A stretch of DNA of 64,000 bases from Streptomyces spiralis (GCF_014654675.1 NZ_BNBC01000011.1:20053-84052), one strand, 5' to 3'; counted from the stretch's first letter, positions 47,205-56,663 are shown. The notes: generated by a model not told the origin, from the sequence alone. Made by a program: numbers and translations.

Positions 47205-47702
47205 GTGAACCTCGGTCTGTTGATCCTGCGGCTGGTCTGCGGGCTGCTGATCGCCGGGCACGGCGTCCAGAAGGTCAGCCACCATCTGGGGGGTGCGGGT
47301 CTGGAAGGCGGCACCCGCGAGTTCCACGACGACGGGTTCCGCGGCGGTTCGCTCACCGCCCTGGCCGCCGGAGCGGGACAGATCGGCTCCGGTCTGCTGC
47401 TGGCCGCCGGTCTGCTGACCCCTCTCGCCGCCACCGGCGCCATCGGCGTCATGACGGTGGCACTCACCGTCAAGTGGCACCACGGCCTGTGGGTGCAGAA
47501 CGACGGCTACGAGTACCCGCTGTTCCTCATCACCACGTCCGCGGTGCTCGCCGCCACCGGACCAGGACAGTGGTCCACCGACCAGCTGCTCGGACTGGTG
47601 CCGTTCCCGGCATGGTGGTTCCCGGTCGCCCTGGCGATCGGAGTGGGCAGCGGCCTGCTGACCAGGCTCCTGCTCCACCGCGCACCGACCGCGGCCGAGT
47701 AG
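47205..47702 (+). CDS. DoxX-family membrane protein
   Basis: 165-residue protein with four hydrophobic helices. The start NLGLLILRLVCGLLIAGHGVQK is typical of DoxX. Members of this family take part in thiol or redox stress complexes, but the role is uncertain. GTG 47205 has GGAG seven bases upstream. It lies just after the YcaC-like gene and is likely cotranscribed. Confidence 0.88.
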   Translation: MNLGLLILRLVCGLLIAGHGVQKVSHHLGGAGLEGGTREFHDDGFRGGSLTALAAGAGQIGSGLLLAAGLLTPLAATGAIGVMTVALTVKWHHGLWVQNDGYEYPLFLITTSAVLAATGPGQWSTDQLLGLVPFPAWWFPVALAIGVGSGLLTRLLLHRAPTAAE

Positions 47703-47945
47703 GCGCACGCCCGCAGGACAACCGCGGGCCGCGGCGACTCGCAGAACCCGTACGACTCTTACCGGGTGCACCGGCCCAACCGGCGTGCCCCGGACGGCCC
47801 CACGACGCGGGAGGGCACCTGCCCGCCCGCACCCCGGCCGGCCGAGCCGCGATCCAGCTCGGTCGGCCGCCTCGGTTTCTTCCGTTTCAGCGGCCCCGCT
47901 TCGCCATCCCGCTTCACCATCCCCGTATCACCGGAGAGAACTTCC

Positions 47946-48539
47946 ATGGAACCGACCACCGCGACACCGACCACCGCCACACAGGCGAGCAGCCAGCCGA
48001 TGACCCAGCAGAGCGCCCCCGAGGTACAGCCCTTCGGGACCCTCAAGCTGTTCCCGATCGGCCTGTCCCACGACACCCGGGCATACTCCTGCCAGCGCCT
48101 CAACCGGCTGCTTGCGAACACCCAGATCCTGTACTCCCTCTACAAGAAGTGCCACTGGACGGTGCGCGGTGCCACCTTCTTCCAGCTGCACCAGCTCTTC
48201 GACAAGCACGCGGCGGAGCAACTCGCCCTGGTCGACGCACTTGCCGAGCGCATTCAGAGCCTGGGCGGCGTGGCCGTGGGGGACCCGCGGCACGCCGCCG
48301 AGCTCACCTCCGTCCCGCGCCCCCCGGACGGGACCGAGCAGGTGCCGGCCATGCTCTCGCGCCTGATGCGCGCCCATGAGTCGATCCTGGTCGAGAGCCG
48401 TGACGCCGCGGCCCGCGCCGCCGAGATGGGTGATGACGGGACCAACGACCTCCTTGTCTCGCAGCTGGTCCGCACCGGTGAGGCCCAGGTCTGGTTCCTC
48501 GCCGAGCACCTTGTCGACACCCCGCTCGTGCACGTCTGA
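47946..48539 (+). CDS. dps: Dps-family ferritin-like DNA-protection protein
   Basis: 197-residue Dps protein: forms a 12-subunit shell that oxidises ferrous iron with peroxide and protects DNA. The ferroxidase residues are readable in KCHWTVRG (His near residue 70), LHQLFDKHAAEQLALVD and the family spacing. The N-terminal 35 residues are Thr/Gln-rich and probably flexible, as in DNA-binding Dps tails. A GGAGAGAA site precedes ATG 47946. A strong terminator follows 24 bases after the stop. Which of the Streptomyces Dps types is not certain. Confidence 0.92.
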   Translation: MEPTTATPTTATQASSQPMTQQSAPEVQPFGTLKLFPIGLSHDTRAYSCQRLNRLLANTQILYSLYKKCHWTVRGATFFQLHQLFDKHAAEQLALVDALAERIQSLGGVAVGDPRHAAELTSVPRPPDGTEQVPAMLSRLMRAHESILVESRDAAARAAEMGDDGTNDLLVSQLVRTGEAQVWFLAEHLVDTPLVHV

Positions 48540-48562
48540 GCCACCCGGGACGCTCCTGTAAC

Positions 48563-48608
48563 CACCTCTGTGCCGCCCCGCCCGCAAGGGCTGGGCGGCA
48601 CAGAGGTG
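48563..48608 (+). terminator. 16-bp hairpin after dps
   Basis: CACCTCTGTGCCGCCC / GGGCGGCACAGAGGTG with 14-base loop. Confidence 0.8.
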
Positions 48609-48643
48609 TCCGGCGCCCGTGCGCAGACCGTCCGGGGAGAAAC

Positions 48644-48683
48644 CCGAAGTGCCCCGACCGCAGTCGGGGCCGGGGCACTTCGG
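48644..48683 (-). terminator. 13-bp hairpin after DUF1275 gene
   Basis: CCGAAGTGCCCCG / CGGGGCACTTCGG, 14 bases beyond the minus-strand stop. Confidence 0.75.
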
Positions 48684-48696
48684 ATTGGTGCGGTGG

Positions 48697-49368
48697 TCAG
48701 TGACGGTCGCGGTAGCCGATCGCCACACCGGCGACGAGCACCGTGGCGATCAGCGTCGGCCATCCCAGTCCCTGGTGGTTGACCAGGGCGGCACCCGCCG
48801 CGGCGCCGGCGAGCATGGCCACGACCGACACCACCCGGCGGCCCATCCTCGGGTTGGTGCCGCCGGCCAGCGACGAGTCGGACGCCAGACCGGTCAGGGT
48901 CAGGGTCAGCACGGTGGTGGTGAGATCGGGCACGGCGAGCTTGCGTACCGTGCCGTTGCGCAGTCCCATGGCGAGCGCGAGCAGGGCGATCAGCAGGTCG
49001 GTCGGTGCGGAGGCGAAGGCCGCGACGGTGGCGGCCGCGAGCAGCACGGCCTCCGCGGTGAGCACCGTCCGTATCCAGTTCTGCTGCGCACGCCCATGGA
49101 AGAACAGCTCGACGCGCCCGGCGCAGACCGAGCCGGCCAGGAACGCCGCGAGCGAGACGAGCGACCCGACGACCGAGAAGCCCGGCGTCCCGACGGCGGC
49201 GAAACCGATGATCACCACATTGCCGGTCATGTTCGCGGTGAAGACATGCCCCAGGCCGAGGTAGCTGACGGCGTCGAGGAAGCCACTGACGACGGTCAGC
49301 ACGACCAGGGCTCGGGGCAGGGCCGGATGTGTGGGTCTTGCGGTAGGCGTGATGGCGGCTTGGGCCAC
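48697..49368 (-). CDS. DUF1275 (YoaK-like) membrane protein
   Basis: 223-residue protein with about six hydrophobic helices. The motif SGFLDAVSYLGLGHVFTANMTGN marks DUF1275. RNGTVRKLAVPDLTTTVLT later is also typical. Function unknown. GTG 49368 has GGGAG nine bases upstream. It is 58 bases after the stop of the luciferase-like gene on the same strand, so the two may be cotranscribed. Confidence 0.89.
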   Translation of the reverse strand: MAQAAITPTARPTHPALPRALVVLTVVSGFLDAVSYLGLGHVFTANMTGNVVIIGFAAVGTPGFSVVGSLVSLAAFLAGSVCAGRVELFFHGRAQQNWIRTVLTAEAVLLAAATVAAFASAPTDLLIALLALAMGLRNGTVRKLAVPDLTTTVLTLTLTGLASDSSLAGGTNPRMGRRVVSVVAMLAGAAAGAALVNHQGLGWPTLIATVLVAGVAIGYRDRH

Positions 49369-49426
49369 GGTGCTGCGCTCCCTTGGCAGTCGAAGTGGTC
49401 GGGCGGGGCGAGGTGCGGGCCGGAGG

Positions 49427-50521
49427 TCACCCGGCGGTGGTGTCCGTCTGCTCACGGGCGGCCGACAGGGACGCGTGGGTCGGTGCATCGGGGACCTCGG
49501 CGGGCCGGCCCTTGGCGAACTCCTCGCGCAGCACGGGGACGACCTCCTCGCCCAGCATGTCGAGCTGCTCGAGCACGGTCTTGAGCGGCAGGCCGGCGTG
49601 GTCCATCAGGAACAGCTGGCGCTGGTAGTCGCCGGCGTACTCGCGGAAGGTGAGCGTCCGCTCGATGACCTGCTGGGGGCTGCCCACGGTGAGCGGGGTC
49701 TGCTCGGTGAAGTCCTCGAGCGAGGGGCCGTGCCCGTACACCGGGGCGTTGTCGAAGTACGGTCTGAACTCCCGCACGGCGTCCTGTGAGTTGTGGCGCA
49801 TGAAGACCTGACCGCCGAGGCCGACGACGGCCTGTTCGGGCTTGCCGTGGCCGTAGTGGGCGTAGCGCTCGCGGTAGGTCTCGATCATGCGCTTGGTGTG
49901 GTCGGCGGGCCAGAAGATGTTGTTGTGGAAGAAGCCGTCACCGTAGTAGGCGGCCTGCTCGGCGATCTCGGGGGAGCGGATGGAGCCGTGCCAGACGAAG
50001 GGCGGCACGCCGTCCAGCGGGCGCGGGGTGGAGGTGAAGCCCTGGAGCGGGGTGCGGAAGCGGCCCTGCCAGTCCACCACGTCCTCGCGCCAAAGGCGGT
50101 GCAGCAGCCCGTAGTTCTCGATGGCCAGCGGGATGCCCTGGCGGATGTCCTGGCCGAACCACGGATAGACCGGCCCGGTGTTGCCACGGCCCAGCATCAG
50201 GTCGACCCGGCCGTCGGCCAGGTGCTGGAGCATGGCGAAGTCCTCGGCGATCTTCACGGGGTCGCTGGTGGTGATCAGCGTGGTCGAGGTCGACAGGATG
50301 ATGCGCTCGGTGCGGGCGGCGATCCAGCCGAGCATGGTCGTGGGTGAGGAGGGCACGAACGGCGGGTTGTGGTGCTCGCCGGTGGCGAACACGTCCAGAC
50401 CGACCTCCTCGGCCTTCAGGGCGATGGCGACCATGGCCTTGAGCCGCTCATGCTCCGTCGGTGTCCGGCCTGTGGTGGGGTCCGGCGTGACGTCGCCCAC
50501 TGTGAAAATCCCGAACTGCAT
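49427..50521 (-). CDS. luciferase-like FMN-dependent monooxygenase (CE1758-like)
   Basis: 364-residue LLM-class TIM-barrel monooxygenase that uses reduced FMN and oxygen. ATGEHHNPPFVPSSPTT, GRVDLMLGRGNTGPVYPWFG and the late AGDYQRQLFLMDHAGLP match the CE1758-like group. In that group the FMN reductase is normally the neighbour; here the reductase-like gene is 5.8 kb away at 43001-43627. ATG 50521 with GGGAGGAA upstream. Substrate unknown. Stop is followed by the DUF1275 gene. Confidence 0.9.
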   Translation of the reverse strand: MQFGIFTVGDVTPDPTTGRTPTEHERLKAMVAIALKAEEVGLDVFATGEHHNPPFVPSSPTTMLGWIAARTERIILSTSTTLITTSDPVKIAEDFAMLQHLADGRVDLMLGRGNTGPVYPWFGQDIRQGIPLAIENYGLLHRLWREDVVDWQGRFRTPLQGFTSTPRPLDGVPPFVWHGSIRSPEIAEQAAYYGDGFFHNNIFWPADHTKRMIETYRERYAHYGHGKPEQAVVGLGGQVFMRHNSQDAVREFRPYFDNAPVYGHGPSLEDFTEQTPLTVGSPQQVIERTLTFREYAGDYQRQLFLMDHAGLPLKTVLEQLDMLGEEVVPVLREEFAKGRPAEVPDAPTHASLSAAREQTDTTAG

Positions 50522-50768
50522 TGTTCCTCCCGGTCCTGCCTGCGCGTGGGGCCCGCTACCGGCTTCGAGCCGGGGCGAACGGAGCGACGTTATGGGCGGG
50601 TTGCCGTGTGCTCATGACCGGGCGTGCACCGGTGTCATGCCGAGAACGCAGCGGAGGACGGCACCGGGTATGCCTCCCGGTCCACTTCGGTGAGGATGAT
50701 CGCGCAGCCGGACCCGGTCGCCGTGGCCGGTGGAGGACCACTCCCTGATATGCCCCTTGCCAAAGGAC
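50522..50768. other. left part of the S53-Kelch promoter gap
   Basis: Divergent region between the LLM gene and the Kelch protease. No gene seen. Confidence 0.5.
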
Positions 50769-50802
50769 TTGTTTTAACGTTCATTAATTAAGTTACGAAA
50801 CA
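50769..50802 (+). promoter_or_regulatory. AT-rich segment, promoter/operator candidate
   Basis: CTTGTTTTAACG through TTCATTAATTAAGTTACG forms an unusually AT-rich stretch in this 70%-GC window, about 100 bases before the Kelch protease start. TTGTTT and TAATTA could act as promoter elements. Confidence 0.5.
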
Positions 50803-50807
50803 GTGTC

Positions 50808-50835
50808 GGCGGCCGCACGTCAGTGTGCGGCCGCC
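50808..50835 (+). promoter_or_regulatory. 11-bp leader hairpin
   Basis: GGCGGCCGCAC / GTGCGGCCGCC with six-base loop, between the AT-rich segment and the TTG start; possible attenuator or mRNA stabiliser. Confidence 0.55.
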
Positions 50836-50899
50836 GCGTCGTCGTCGCGCCCCGCGAGAGGTGGCCCGGCCGGCGCTCAACCCGCACAGGAGCCGTACG

Positions 50900-53800
50900 T
50901 TGCGAATACCAGGGCCCTTCAGACCAGGCACCGGGCGTATGCCCGGACGCCTGGCCGTTGTCGTCTCCGCTGTGATGATGGTGGTGAGCGCCGGGTTGCC
51001 GCTCGCCACGACCGCGGCCGCGAGCCCGGAGCCGGCCGGCGCCCAGGCGCAGTCGCCCGGCACTCAGTCACAGGGCGGCAAGCCTTCCGCCGAGCACGTG
51101 TGTGACACGCCCCGGCCCGGCAAGGTCGCGTGTTTCGCCATGCGGCGCAACGGCGTCGGCGGAAAGCACGGGGTCCTGGCGGCCGACGCGCCCCCCAGCG
51201 GCTATGGCCCGGCGGATCTGCGCAGCGCGTACGATCTGCCGGACGACGGGGGCGAGGGGCGGACCGTGGCCGTCGTCGTCGCCTACGACAACCCGACGGC
51301 CGAGGCGGACCTGGCCGTCTACCGCGCCCAGTACGGCCTCCCGGAGTGCACCACCGCCAACGGCTGCTTCCGCAAGATCGACCAGCGCGGCGGCACCGAC
51401 TACCCCGACGCCGACGCCGAATGGGCCGCTGAGGCCTCACTCGACCTGGACATGGTCTCCGCGGTCGCGCCCGGTGCCCGTCTCCTCCTGGTCGAGGCCG
51501 ACAGCGACACCTTCGAGGACATCTTCGCCGCGGTCGACCAGGCCGTCGCGCAGGGCGCCCAGTACGTCTCCAACTCCTACGGGAGCGGGTACGACAGCAC
51601 TCCGGGCAGCGGTGAGGACCCGGCCCAGACCGAGTTCGACGCGCACTACAACCACCCGGGCGTCGCGATGGTCGCCTCCTCGGGCGACTACGCCTACGGC
51701 GTCTCCTACCCGGCGGCCTCGCAGTATGTGACCTCGGTCGGCGGCACCTCGCTCACGAGGGACACCAGCACCGACCGCGGCTGGTCGGAGTCGGTGTGGC
51801 ACAACGCCTTCGGCGGCCCGGGTTCCGGTTGCTCGGCGTACGAGCCCAAGCCCGCCTTCCAGACCGACACCGACTGCGAGACCCGGTCGGTGGCCGACGT
51901 CGCCGCGGTCGCCGACCCGGTCACCGGCGTGGCGGTCTATCAGACGTACGGCGGCAGCGGCTGGGGAGTGATGGGCGGCACCAGTGTCTCCTCGCCGATC
52001 ATCGCCGGTGTCTACGCGATCGCCGGCTCTCCCGCCAGGGGCAGTTACCCCAACTCGTATCCGTACTTCAAGCAGTCCGGCCTGCACGACGTGACCAGCG
52101 GTCACAACGGCAACTGCAGCCCCAGCTCGCTGTGCAACGCCAAAGCCGGCTACGACGGACCGACGGGCCTCGGCACACCCGACGGCCCCGCGGCCTTCCG
52201 CAGCTTCCCGCACGGCGAGGTGGGCGGCACCGTCACCGACTCCGCCGGGGCACCGCTGCCCGGGACCACCGTCACAGCCGGCGACTACCGGGTCACCACG
52301 GACGCCGACGGCCACTACACCCTCGCCCTGCCGCCCGGCAGCTACGAACTGACCGCCGCCGCCTACGGCTACCGCACCGGCGCCGACGGCGCGATGACGG
52401 TCACCGAAGGAGCGTCGATCACCCGGGACTTCACCCTGGAGAGCGCGGCGGGCCGGAGCATCACCGGCAAGGTCACCGACGGGTCCGGCCACGGCTGGCC
52501 GCTGTACGCCACGATCACCGTCGACGGCGTACCCGGCGGACCGGTGTTCACCGACCCCTTCACCGGCAGGTACGAGCTCAGGCTCCCCGGCGACCACGAC
52601 TACAAACTGAAGGTCGCGGCCCGGTACCCCGGTTACCGTACGGTGACCAAGGAAATCGCCGTCCGAGGCTCGGACCAGGCCGTGGACTTCGCCGTCCCGG
52701 TCGACGCCGACGCGGCCACCGCCGCGGGCTACGAGCTGCGCACCACCGGTGCCACCGAGCCGTTCGGCTCCGCGACCGCCCCGCCGGCCGGCTGGAGCGT
52801 CGTCAACGCCGAAGGCACCACCGGCGGCTGGGACTTCTCCGACTCCGCGAAGCGCGGCAACCGCACCGGGGGCGGCGGGGGCTTCGCCGCCGTCGACAGC
52901 GACCACGCCGGCGTGGGCAACCACCAGGACAGCGCACTGCTCAGCCCGGTCTACGACTTCAGCGACTACACCAGGCCCCGGCTCTCGTTCGACACCGAGT
53001 ACGCCAGTTACGAGGGCCAGCGCGCGACCGTCGACGTCACCACCGACGGCGGCGCCTCCTGGAGCACCGTGCGGCTGTGGCAGGAGCCCCTGCACGGGCA
53101 CGTGGACGTTCCGCTCTCCGACTACGCCGGCGCCAAGGCCGTCCAGCTGCGGTTCCGCTTCGTCGCCGACTGGGGCCTGTGGTGGCAGGTGGACAACGTC
53201 TTCGTCGGCAACCAGCCCTACGTCCCCGTGACCGGCGGCCTGGTGGCCGGCGTCGTCACCGACGCCAACACCGGTGCCGGTGTGGTCGGAGTCGCCGTCC
53301 GCAACGCCGACGCCGCCTCCCAGAAGGCATACACCGCGGCGACCCCGGACGACCCGCTGCTGGCCGACGGCTTCTACTGGCTGTTCTCCGACACCCTCGG
53401 CGACCACACCTTCACGATGGTCAAGAGCAGGTACGCCTCCGGGGCCGAGACCGTACGGGTGGCGGCGGACGGTGTCGCCGAGGCCGACCAGGTGCTCAAG
53501 GCCGGACGGCTCACCATCACCCCGGCAGCCGTCGACGAGACGCTGGACTGGAAGGGTTCCGGCACCCGGAAGCTGACCGTGAAGAACACCGGTGGACTCC
53601 CGGCCACCCTCACCCTCGGTGAGCGGTCGGGCGGCCTGCAGACGCAGGCGGCCGAAGGAGCGCCGCTCCAGGTGGTGTCGGGCGACGCCTCACCGTTGCG
53701 GGAGCACGTCGACTCGTCCGGGGCCGCCTCGGCGGGGGCACCCACAGCCGCCGGTGAGACGTCGGCGGTGGCGCCCGCGGTCGCCGGCGAGGCATGGCAG

Positions 53801-55141
53801 CCGGTGACGAACCTTCCGGTGGCCGTCGCCGACAGCGCGGTCGCCGCGTACGGCGGAAAGCTCTACTCCGCCTTCGGCTGGACGGGCAGCGCCGACACCT
53901 CAGACCTGTACTCCTACGACCCCGGCTCGGGCGTCTGGTCGAAGCTGGCCTCGGCGGCCGACACCCGTGAGGCACCGGCCAGGGGCTTCGTCGACGGCAA
54001 GTTCTACGCCGTCGGCGGCTGGGGTGCGGACGGCTCACCCGACGCCAAGCTGGAGATCTACGACCCGGCCACCGACACCTGGACCACCGGCGCCTCCTCG
54101 CCGATGCCCTACGCGGCATCGGGCAGCGCGGTGCTGGACGGCGAGTTGTACGTCGTCGGCGGCTGCGCCGACGACGGCTGCGGCTTCACCGACGTGTACG
54201 CCTACGACCCGGAGACCGACAGCTGGTCGGAGAGGGCCCCCTATCCCGAGCCCATCTCATGGACCGCCTGCGGTGCGATCGGCGACATGCTCTACTGCGC
54301 CGGCGGCACGGGTGCCGACGGCTCCTCGAAGCACGCCTACGCGTACGACCCGGTGACCGACAGCTGGTCGCCGGTCGCCGACATGCCGATCACCCTGTGG
54401 GGCTCGAACTACACCGCCGCCAACGGCCTGCTGCTCGTCATCGGCGGCAGGGCCGCCACCGGCGTCACCAACAGGGGCTTCGCCTTCGACCCGGAGAAGG
54501 GGACCTGGACCGCTCTGCCCAACCTCAGCTCCGCTGTCTACCGCGGTGGTGCGGCCCCTGGGTTCTACACCGTGGGCGGCAAGAACAGCCCCTCCCTCTT
54601 CGCCAAGCCGTTGGCCACGGTCCAGGTGCTGCCCGGGTACGACCAGGTCGACGCCGACCAGGACGTGACCTGGCTCGGCCTGGGCACCCGGAAGGTGACC
54701 CTGGCGCCCGGGGCCGCGACCACGGTGGAGGTCTCCCTGGACGCCACGGCCGACGAGATCACCCAGCCCGGCGCGTACACCGCGAAGCTGAACGTGGGCA
54801 CCGACACCCCGTACCACGTCCCGCTGATCCCGGTGACGATGCACGTCGACCCGCCGAAGCACTGGGGCAGGTACGCCGGTACGGTCCTCGGCACCGACAG
54901 CACGGAAGGCGGGGGCGGTACCACCCCGCTCGCCGGGGCCACCGTCCGGATCGACGGCAAGACGTCGAGCCACACCTTGAAGACCGGCGACGACGGCACC
55001 TTCGCCCTGTGGCTGGACGCCCGTGGCGCCCCGCTCACCGTGACCGTGACCAAGGACGGTTACGAACCCGCGACCTCCGAGGCGAAGATGGCGAAGGGAA
55101 AGACGACCACAGGCGACTTCACGCTGAAGAAGGCGCCGTGA
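50900..55141 (+). CDS. secreted S53 protease with Kelch propeller
   Basis: 1413-residue exported protease. I chose TTG 50900 because AGGAG lies seven bases before it; it gives a signal peptide RLAVVVSAVMMVVSAG ending TAAAS. Catalytic residues are E178 and D182 (AEASLDLDM), D263 (SSGDYAYG) and S362 (GGTSVSS). Then come two carboxypeptidase-regulatory-like domains (about 430-600), a jelly-roll-like region with WWQVDNVFVG, another regulatory domain, a Kelch propeller of about five or six blades (about 960-1235, with AVGGW and VVGG repeats) and a final regulatory domain ending DFTLKKAP. Paralogue of 18873-21518, which lacks Kelch. The propeller may bind substrate or wall glycans. Confidence 0.9.
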   Translation: MRIPGPFRPGTGRMPGRLAVVVSAVMMVVSAGLPLATTAAASPEPAGAQAQSPGTQSQGGKPSAEHVCDTPRPGKVACFAMRRNGVGGKHGVLAADAPPSGYGPADLRSAYDLPDDGGEGRTVAVVVAYDNPTAEADLAVYRAQYGLPECTTANGCFRKIDQRGGTDYPDADAEWAAEASLDLDMVSAVAPGARLLLVEADSDTFEDIFAAVDQAVAQGAQYVSNSYGSGYDSTPGSGEDPAQTEFDAHYNHPGVAMVASSGDYAYGVSYPAASQYVTSVGGTSLTRDTSTDRGWSESVWHNAFGGPGSGCSAYEPKPAFQTDTDCETRSVADVAAVADPVTGVAVYQTYGGSGWGVMGGTSVSSPIIAGVYAIAGSPARGSYPNSYPYFKQSGLHDVTSGHNGNCSPSSLCNAKAGYDGPTGLGTPDGPAAFRSFPHGEVGGTVTDSAGAPLPGTTVTAGDYRVTTDADGHYTLALPPGSYELTAAAYGYRTGADGAMTVTEGASITRDFTLESAAGRSITGKVTDGSGHGWPLYATITVDGVPGGPVFTDPFTGRYELRLPGDHDYKLKVAARYPGYRTVTKEIAVRGSDQAVDFAVPVDADAATAAGYELRTTGATEPFGSATAPPAGWSVVNAEGTTGGWDFSDSAKRGNRTGGGGGFAAVDSDHAGVGNHQDSALLSPVYDFSDYTRPRLSFDTEYASYEGQRATVDVTTDGGASWSTVRLWQEPLHGHVDVPLSDYAGAKAVQLRFRFVADWGLWWQVDNVFVGNQPYVPVTGGLVAGVVTDANTGAGVVGVAVRNADAASQKAYTAATPDDPLLADGFYWLFSDTLGDHTFTMVKSRYASGAETVRVAADGVAEADQVLKAGRLTITPAAVDETLDWKGSGTRKLTVKNTGGLPATLTLGERSGGLQTQAAEGAPLQVVSGDASPLREHVDSSGAASAGAPTAAGETSAVAPAVAGEAWQPVTNLPVAVADSAVAAYGGKLYSAFGWTGSADTSDLYSYDPGSGVWSKLASAADTREAPARGFVDGKFYAVGGWGADGSPDAKLEIYDPATDTWTTGASSPMPYAASGSAVLDGELYVVGGCADDGCGFTDVYAYDPETDSWSERAPYPEPISWTACGAIGDMLYCAGGTGADGSSKHAYAYDPVTDSWSPVADMPITLWGSNYTAANGLLLVIGGRAATGVTNRGFAFDPEKGTWTALPNLSSAVYRGGAAPGFYTVGGKNSPSLFAKPLATVQVLPGYDQVDADQDVTWLGLGTRKVTLAPGAATTVEVSLDATADEITQPGAYTAKLNVGTDTPYHVPLIPVTMHVDPPKHWGRYAGTVLGTDSTEGGGGTTPLAGATVRIDGKTSSHTLKTGDDGTFALWLDARGAPLTVTVTKDGYEPATSEAKMAKGKTTTGDFTLKKAP

Positions 55142-55171
55142 TCCCTGCTCGTCACAGCTGAACACCCTCTT

Positions 55172-55214
55172 GCGGCTCTGCGGGCCGGTCCCCAAGGCCG
55201 GCCCGCAGAGCCGC
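55172..55214 (+). terminator. 17-bp hairpin with T-stretch
   Basis: GCGGCTCTGCGGGCCGG / CCGGCCCGCAGAGCCGC, nine-base loop, followed by TTTG. Strong terminator of the Kelch protease. Confidence 0.85.
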
Positions 55215-55413
55215 TTTGTTCGCCCGCACGGCCCGAGTCGGGAGCACTTTCCTGGGTGTCGGACACCGCTCCAACGGGGCCGGTGGTGCGTCCGGGGGGA
55301 GGGGGAAAATCCGCTGGCGCTCGTGTGCGGGCCTCTCTATCGTGAAGCCTGTACAGCGCAGTGGTCATCGGCCGCTGTGGTCGGTGCGTGGTGAGGAACG
55401 GGAGGTGTGACCG

Positions 55414-55485
55414 ATGACTGTCTTTGCGATGGGCGCTGCCCGCGACCAGAAGACCATCCATTCCACCTCCGCGGTCTCCGGCTGA
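55414..55485 (+). CDS. candidate small peptide, 23 residues
   Basis: ATG 55414 has GGGAGG eight bases upstream and encodes MTVFAMGAARDQKTIHSTS plus AVSG, then TGA. It ends 65 bases before rsgA. It could be a leader peptide or an unmodified small protein. No modification enzyme is near, so a RiPP is unlikely. Support is the good ribosome site only. Confidence 0.4.
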   Translation: MTVFAMGAARDQKTIHSTSAVSG

Positions 55486-55550
55486 CCATTCGTCATCCTT
55501 CATCGCGCCAGTGAGCGCTGTGCCGGGGCCGCCCTTGTGAAGGGTTCCCC

Positions 55551-56663
55551 TTGAATCTCTCCTCTCCTTCGGTCTGTTCGGCTTCGTCGCACCCGCTGGC
55601 CTCGTACGGCTGGGACGCGGGCTGGGAAGCCGAGTTCGCTCCCCACGCGGAGCGGGGTCTCCTGCCGGGCCGGGTCGTCCGGGTCGACCGGGGTCAGTGC
55701 GATCTCGTCACGCCGGCCGGCACCGTGCGCGCGGACACGGAGTTCGTCGTTCCCCGCGACCCGATGAAGGTCGTGTGCACGGGCGACTGGGCCGCCGTGG
55801 ATCCCGACGGCGGCGATCCGCGGTATGTCCGGACGCTGCTGCCGCGCCGTACCGCCTTCGTGCGGTCCACCTCCTCCAAGCGGTCCGAGGGGCAGATCCT
55901 CGCCGCCAACGTCGACCACGCGATCGTCGCGGTCTCCCTGGCCGCCGAGGTCGACCTCGGCCGCGTCGAGCGGTTCCTGGCGCTGGCCTGGGAGTCGGGC
56001 GCCCAGCCGATGGTCGTGCTGACCAAGGCCGACCTCGTCCCGGACGCGGTGGGGCTGTCGTATCTCGTCCAGGACGTGGAGACGACGGCGCCCGGGGTGA
56101 CGGTGCTGCCGGTCAGCGCCCTGACGGGGGACGGCCTCGACGTGCTCGTCGCCTCGGTCTCGCAGGGCACCTCCGTGCTGCTCGGCCAGTCCGGCGCCGG
56201 CAAGTCGACCCTCGCCAACGCGCTGCTCGGCGAGGACGTGATGGACGTCCAGGCCACCCGGGACATGGACGGCAAGGGCCGCCACACGACCACCACCCGC
56301 AACCTGCTCGCGCTGCCCGGCGGCGGTGTGCTGATCGACACGCCCGGACTGCGCGGGGTGGGGCTGTGGGACGCCGAGAGCGGGGTCGGCCAGGTGTTCT
56401 CCGAGATCGAGGAGCTGGCCGAGCGGTGCCGGTTCTACGACTGCGCCCACGGCAGCGAACCCGGCTGCGCGGTGCTCGCCGCCATCGACGCCGGTGACCT
56501 GCCCGAGCGGCGGCTGGAGAGCTACCGCAAGCTGATGCGCGAGAACCAGTGGATCGTCGCCAAGACCGACGCGCGGGTGCGCGCGGAGATCAAAAGGGAC
56601 TGGAAGCGCAAGGGCGCGCAGGGCCGGGCGGCGATGGAGGCCAAGCGGGGACGGTGGCGCTGA
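55551..56663 (+). CDS. rsgA: ribosome small-subunit GTPase RsgA
   Basis: 370-residue circularly permuted GTPase that checks late 30S ribosome maturation. Motif order is permuted as expected: TKAD (G4), then P-loop GQSGAGKST (212-220), then DTPGLRG (G3). An N-terminal OB-fold comes first and a zinc cluster with CRFYDCAHGSEPGC (from about 293) last. The C-terminal tail is basic. TTG 55551 is preceded by AAGGG; no better start is seen. It lies after the small peptide candidate and before the DNA-repair pair. Confidence 0.94.
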   Translation: MNLSSPSVCSASSHPLASYGWDAGWEAEFAPHAERGLLPGRVVRVDRGQCDLVTPAGTVRADTEFVVPRDPMKVVCTGDWAAVDPDGGDPRYVRTLLPRRTAFVRSTSSKRSEGQILAANVDHAIVAVSLAAEVDLGRVERFLALAWESGAQPMVVLTKADLVPDAVGLSYLVQDVETTAPGVTVLPVSALTGDGLDVLVASVSQGTSVLLGQSGAGKSTLANALLGEDVMDVQATRDMDGKGRHTTTTRNLLALPGGGVLIDTPGLRGVGLWDAESGVGQVFSEIEELAERCRFYDCAHGSEPGCAVLAAIDAGDLPERRLESYRKLMRENQWIVAKTDARVRAEIKRDWKRKGAQGRAAMEAKRGRWR

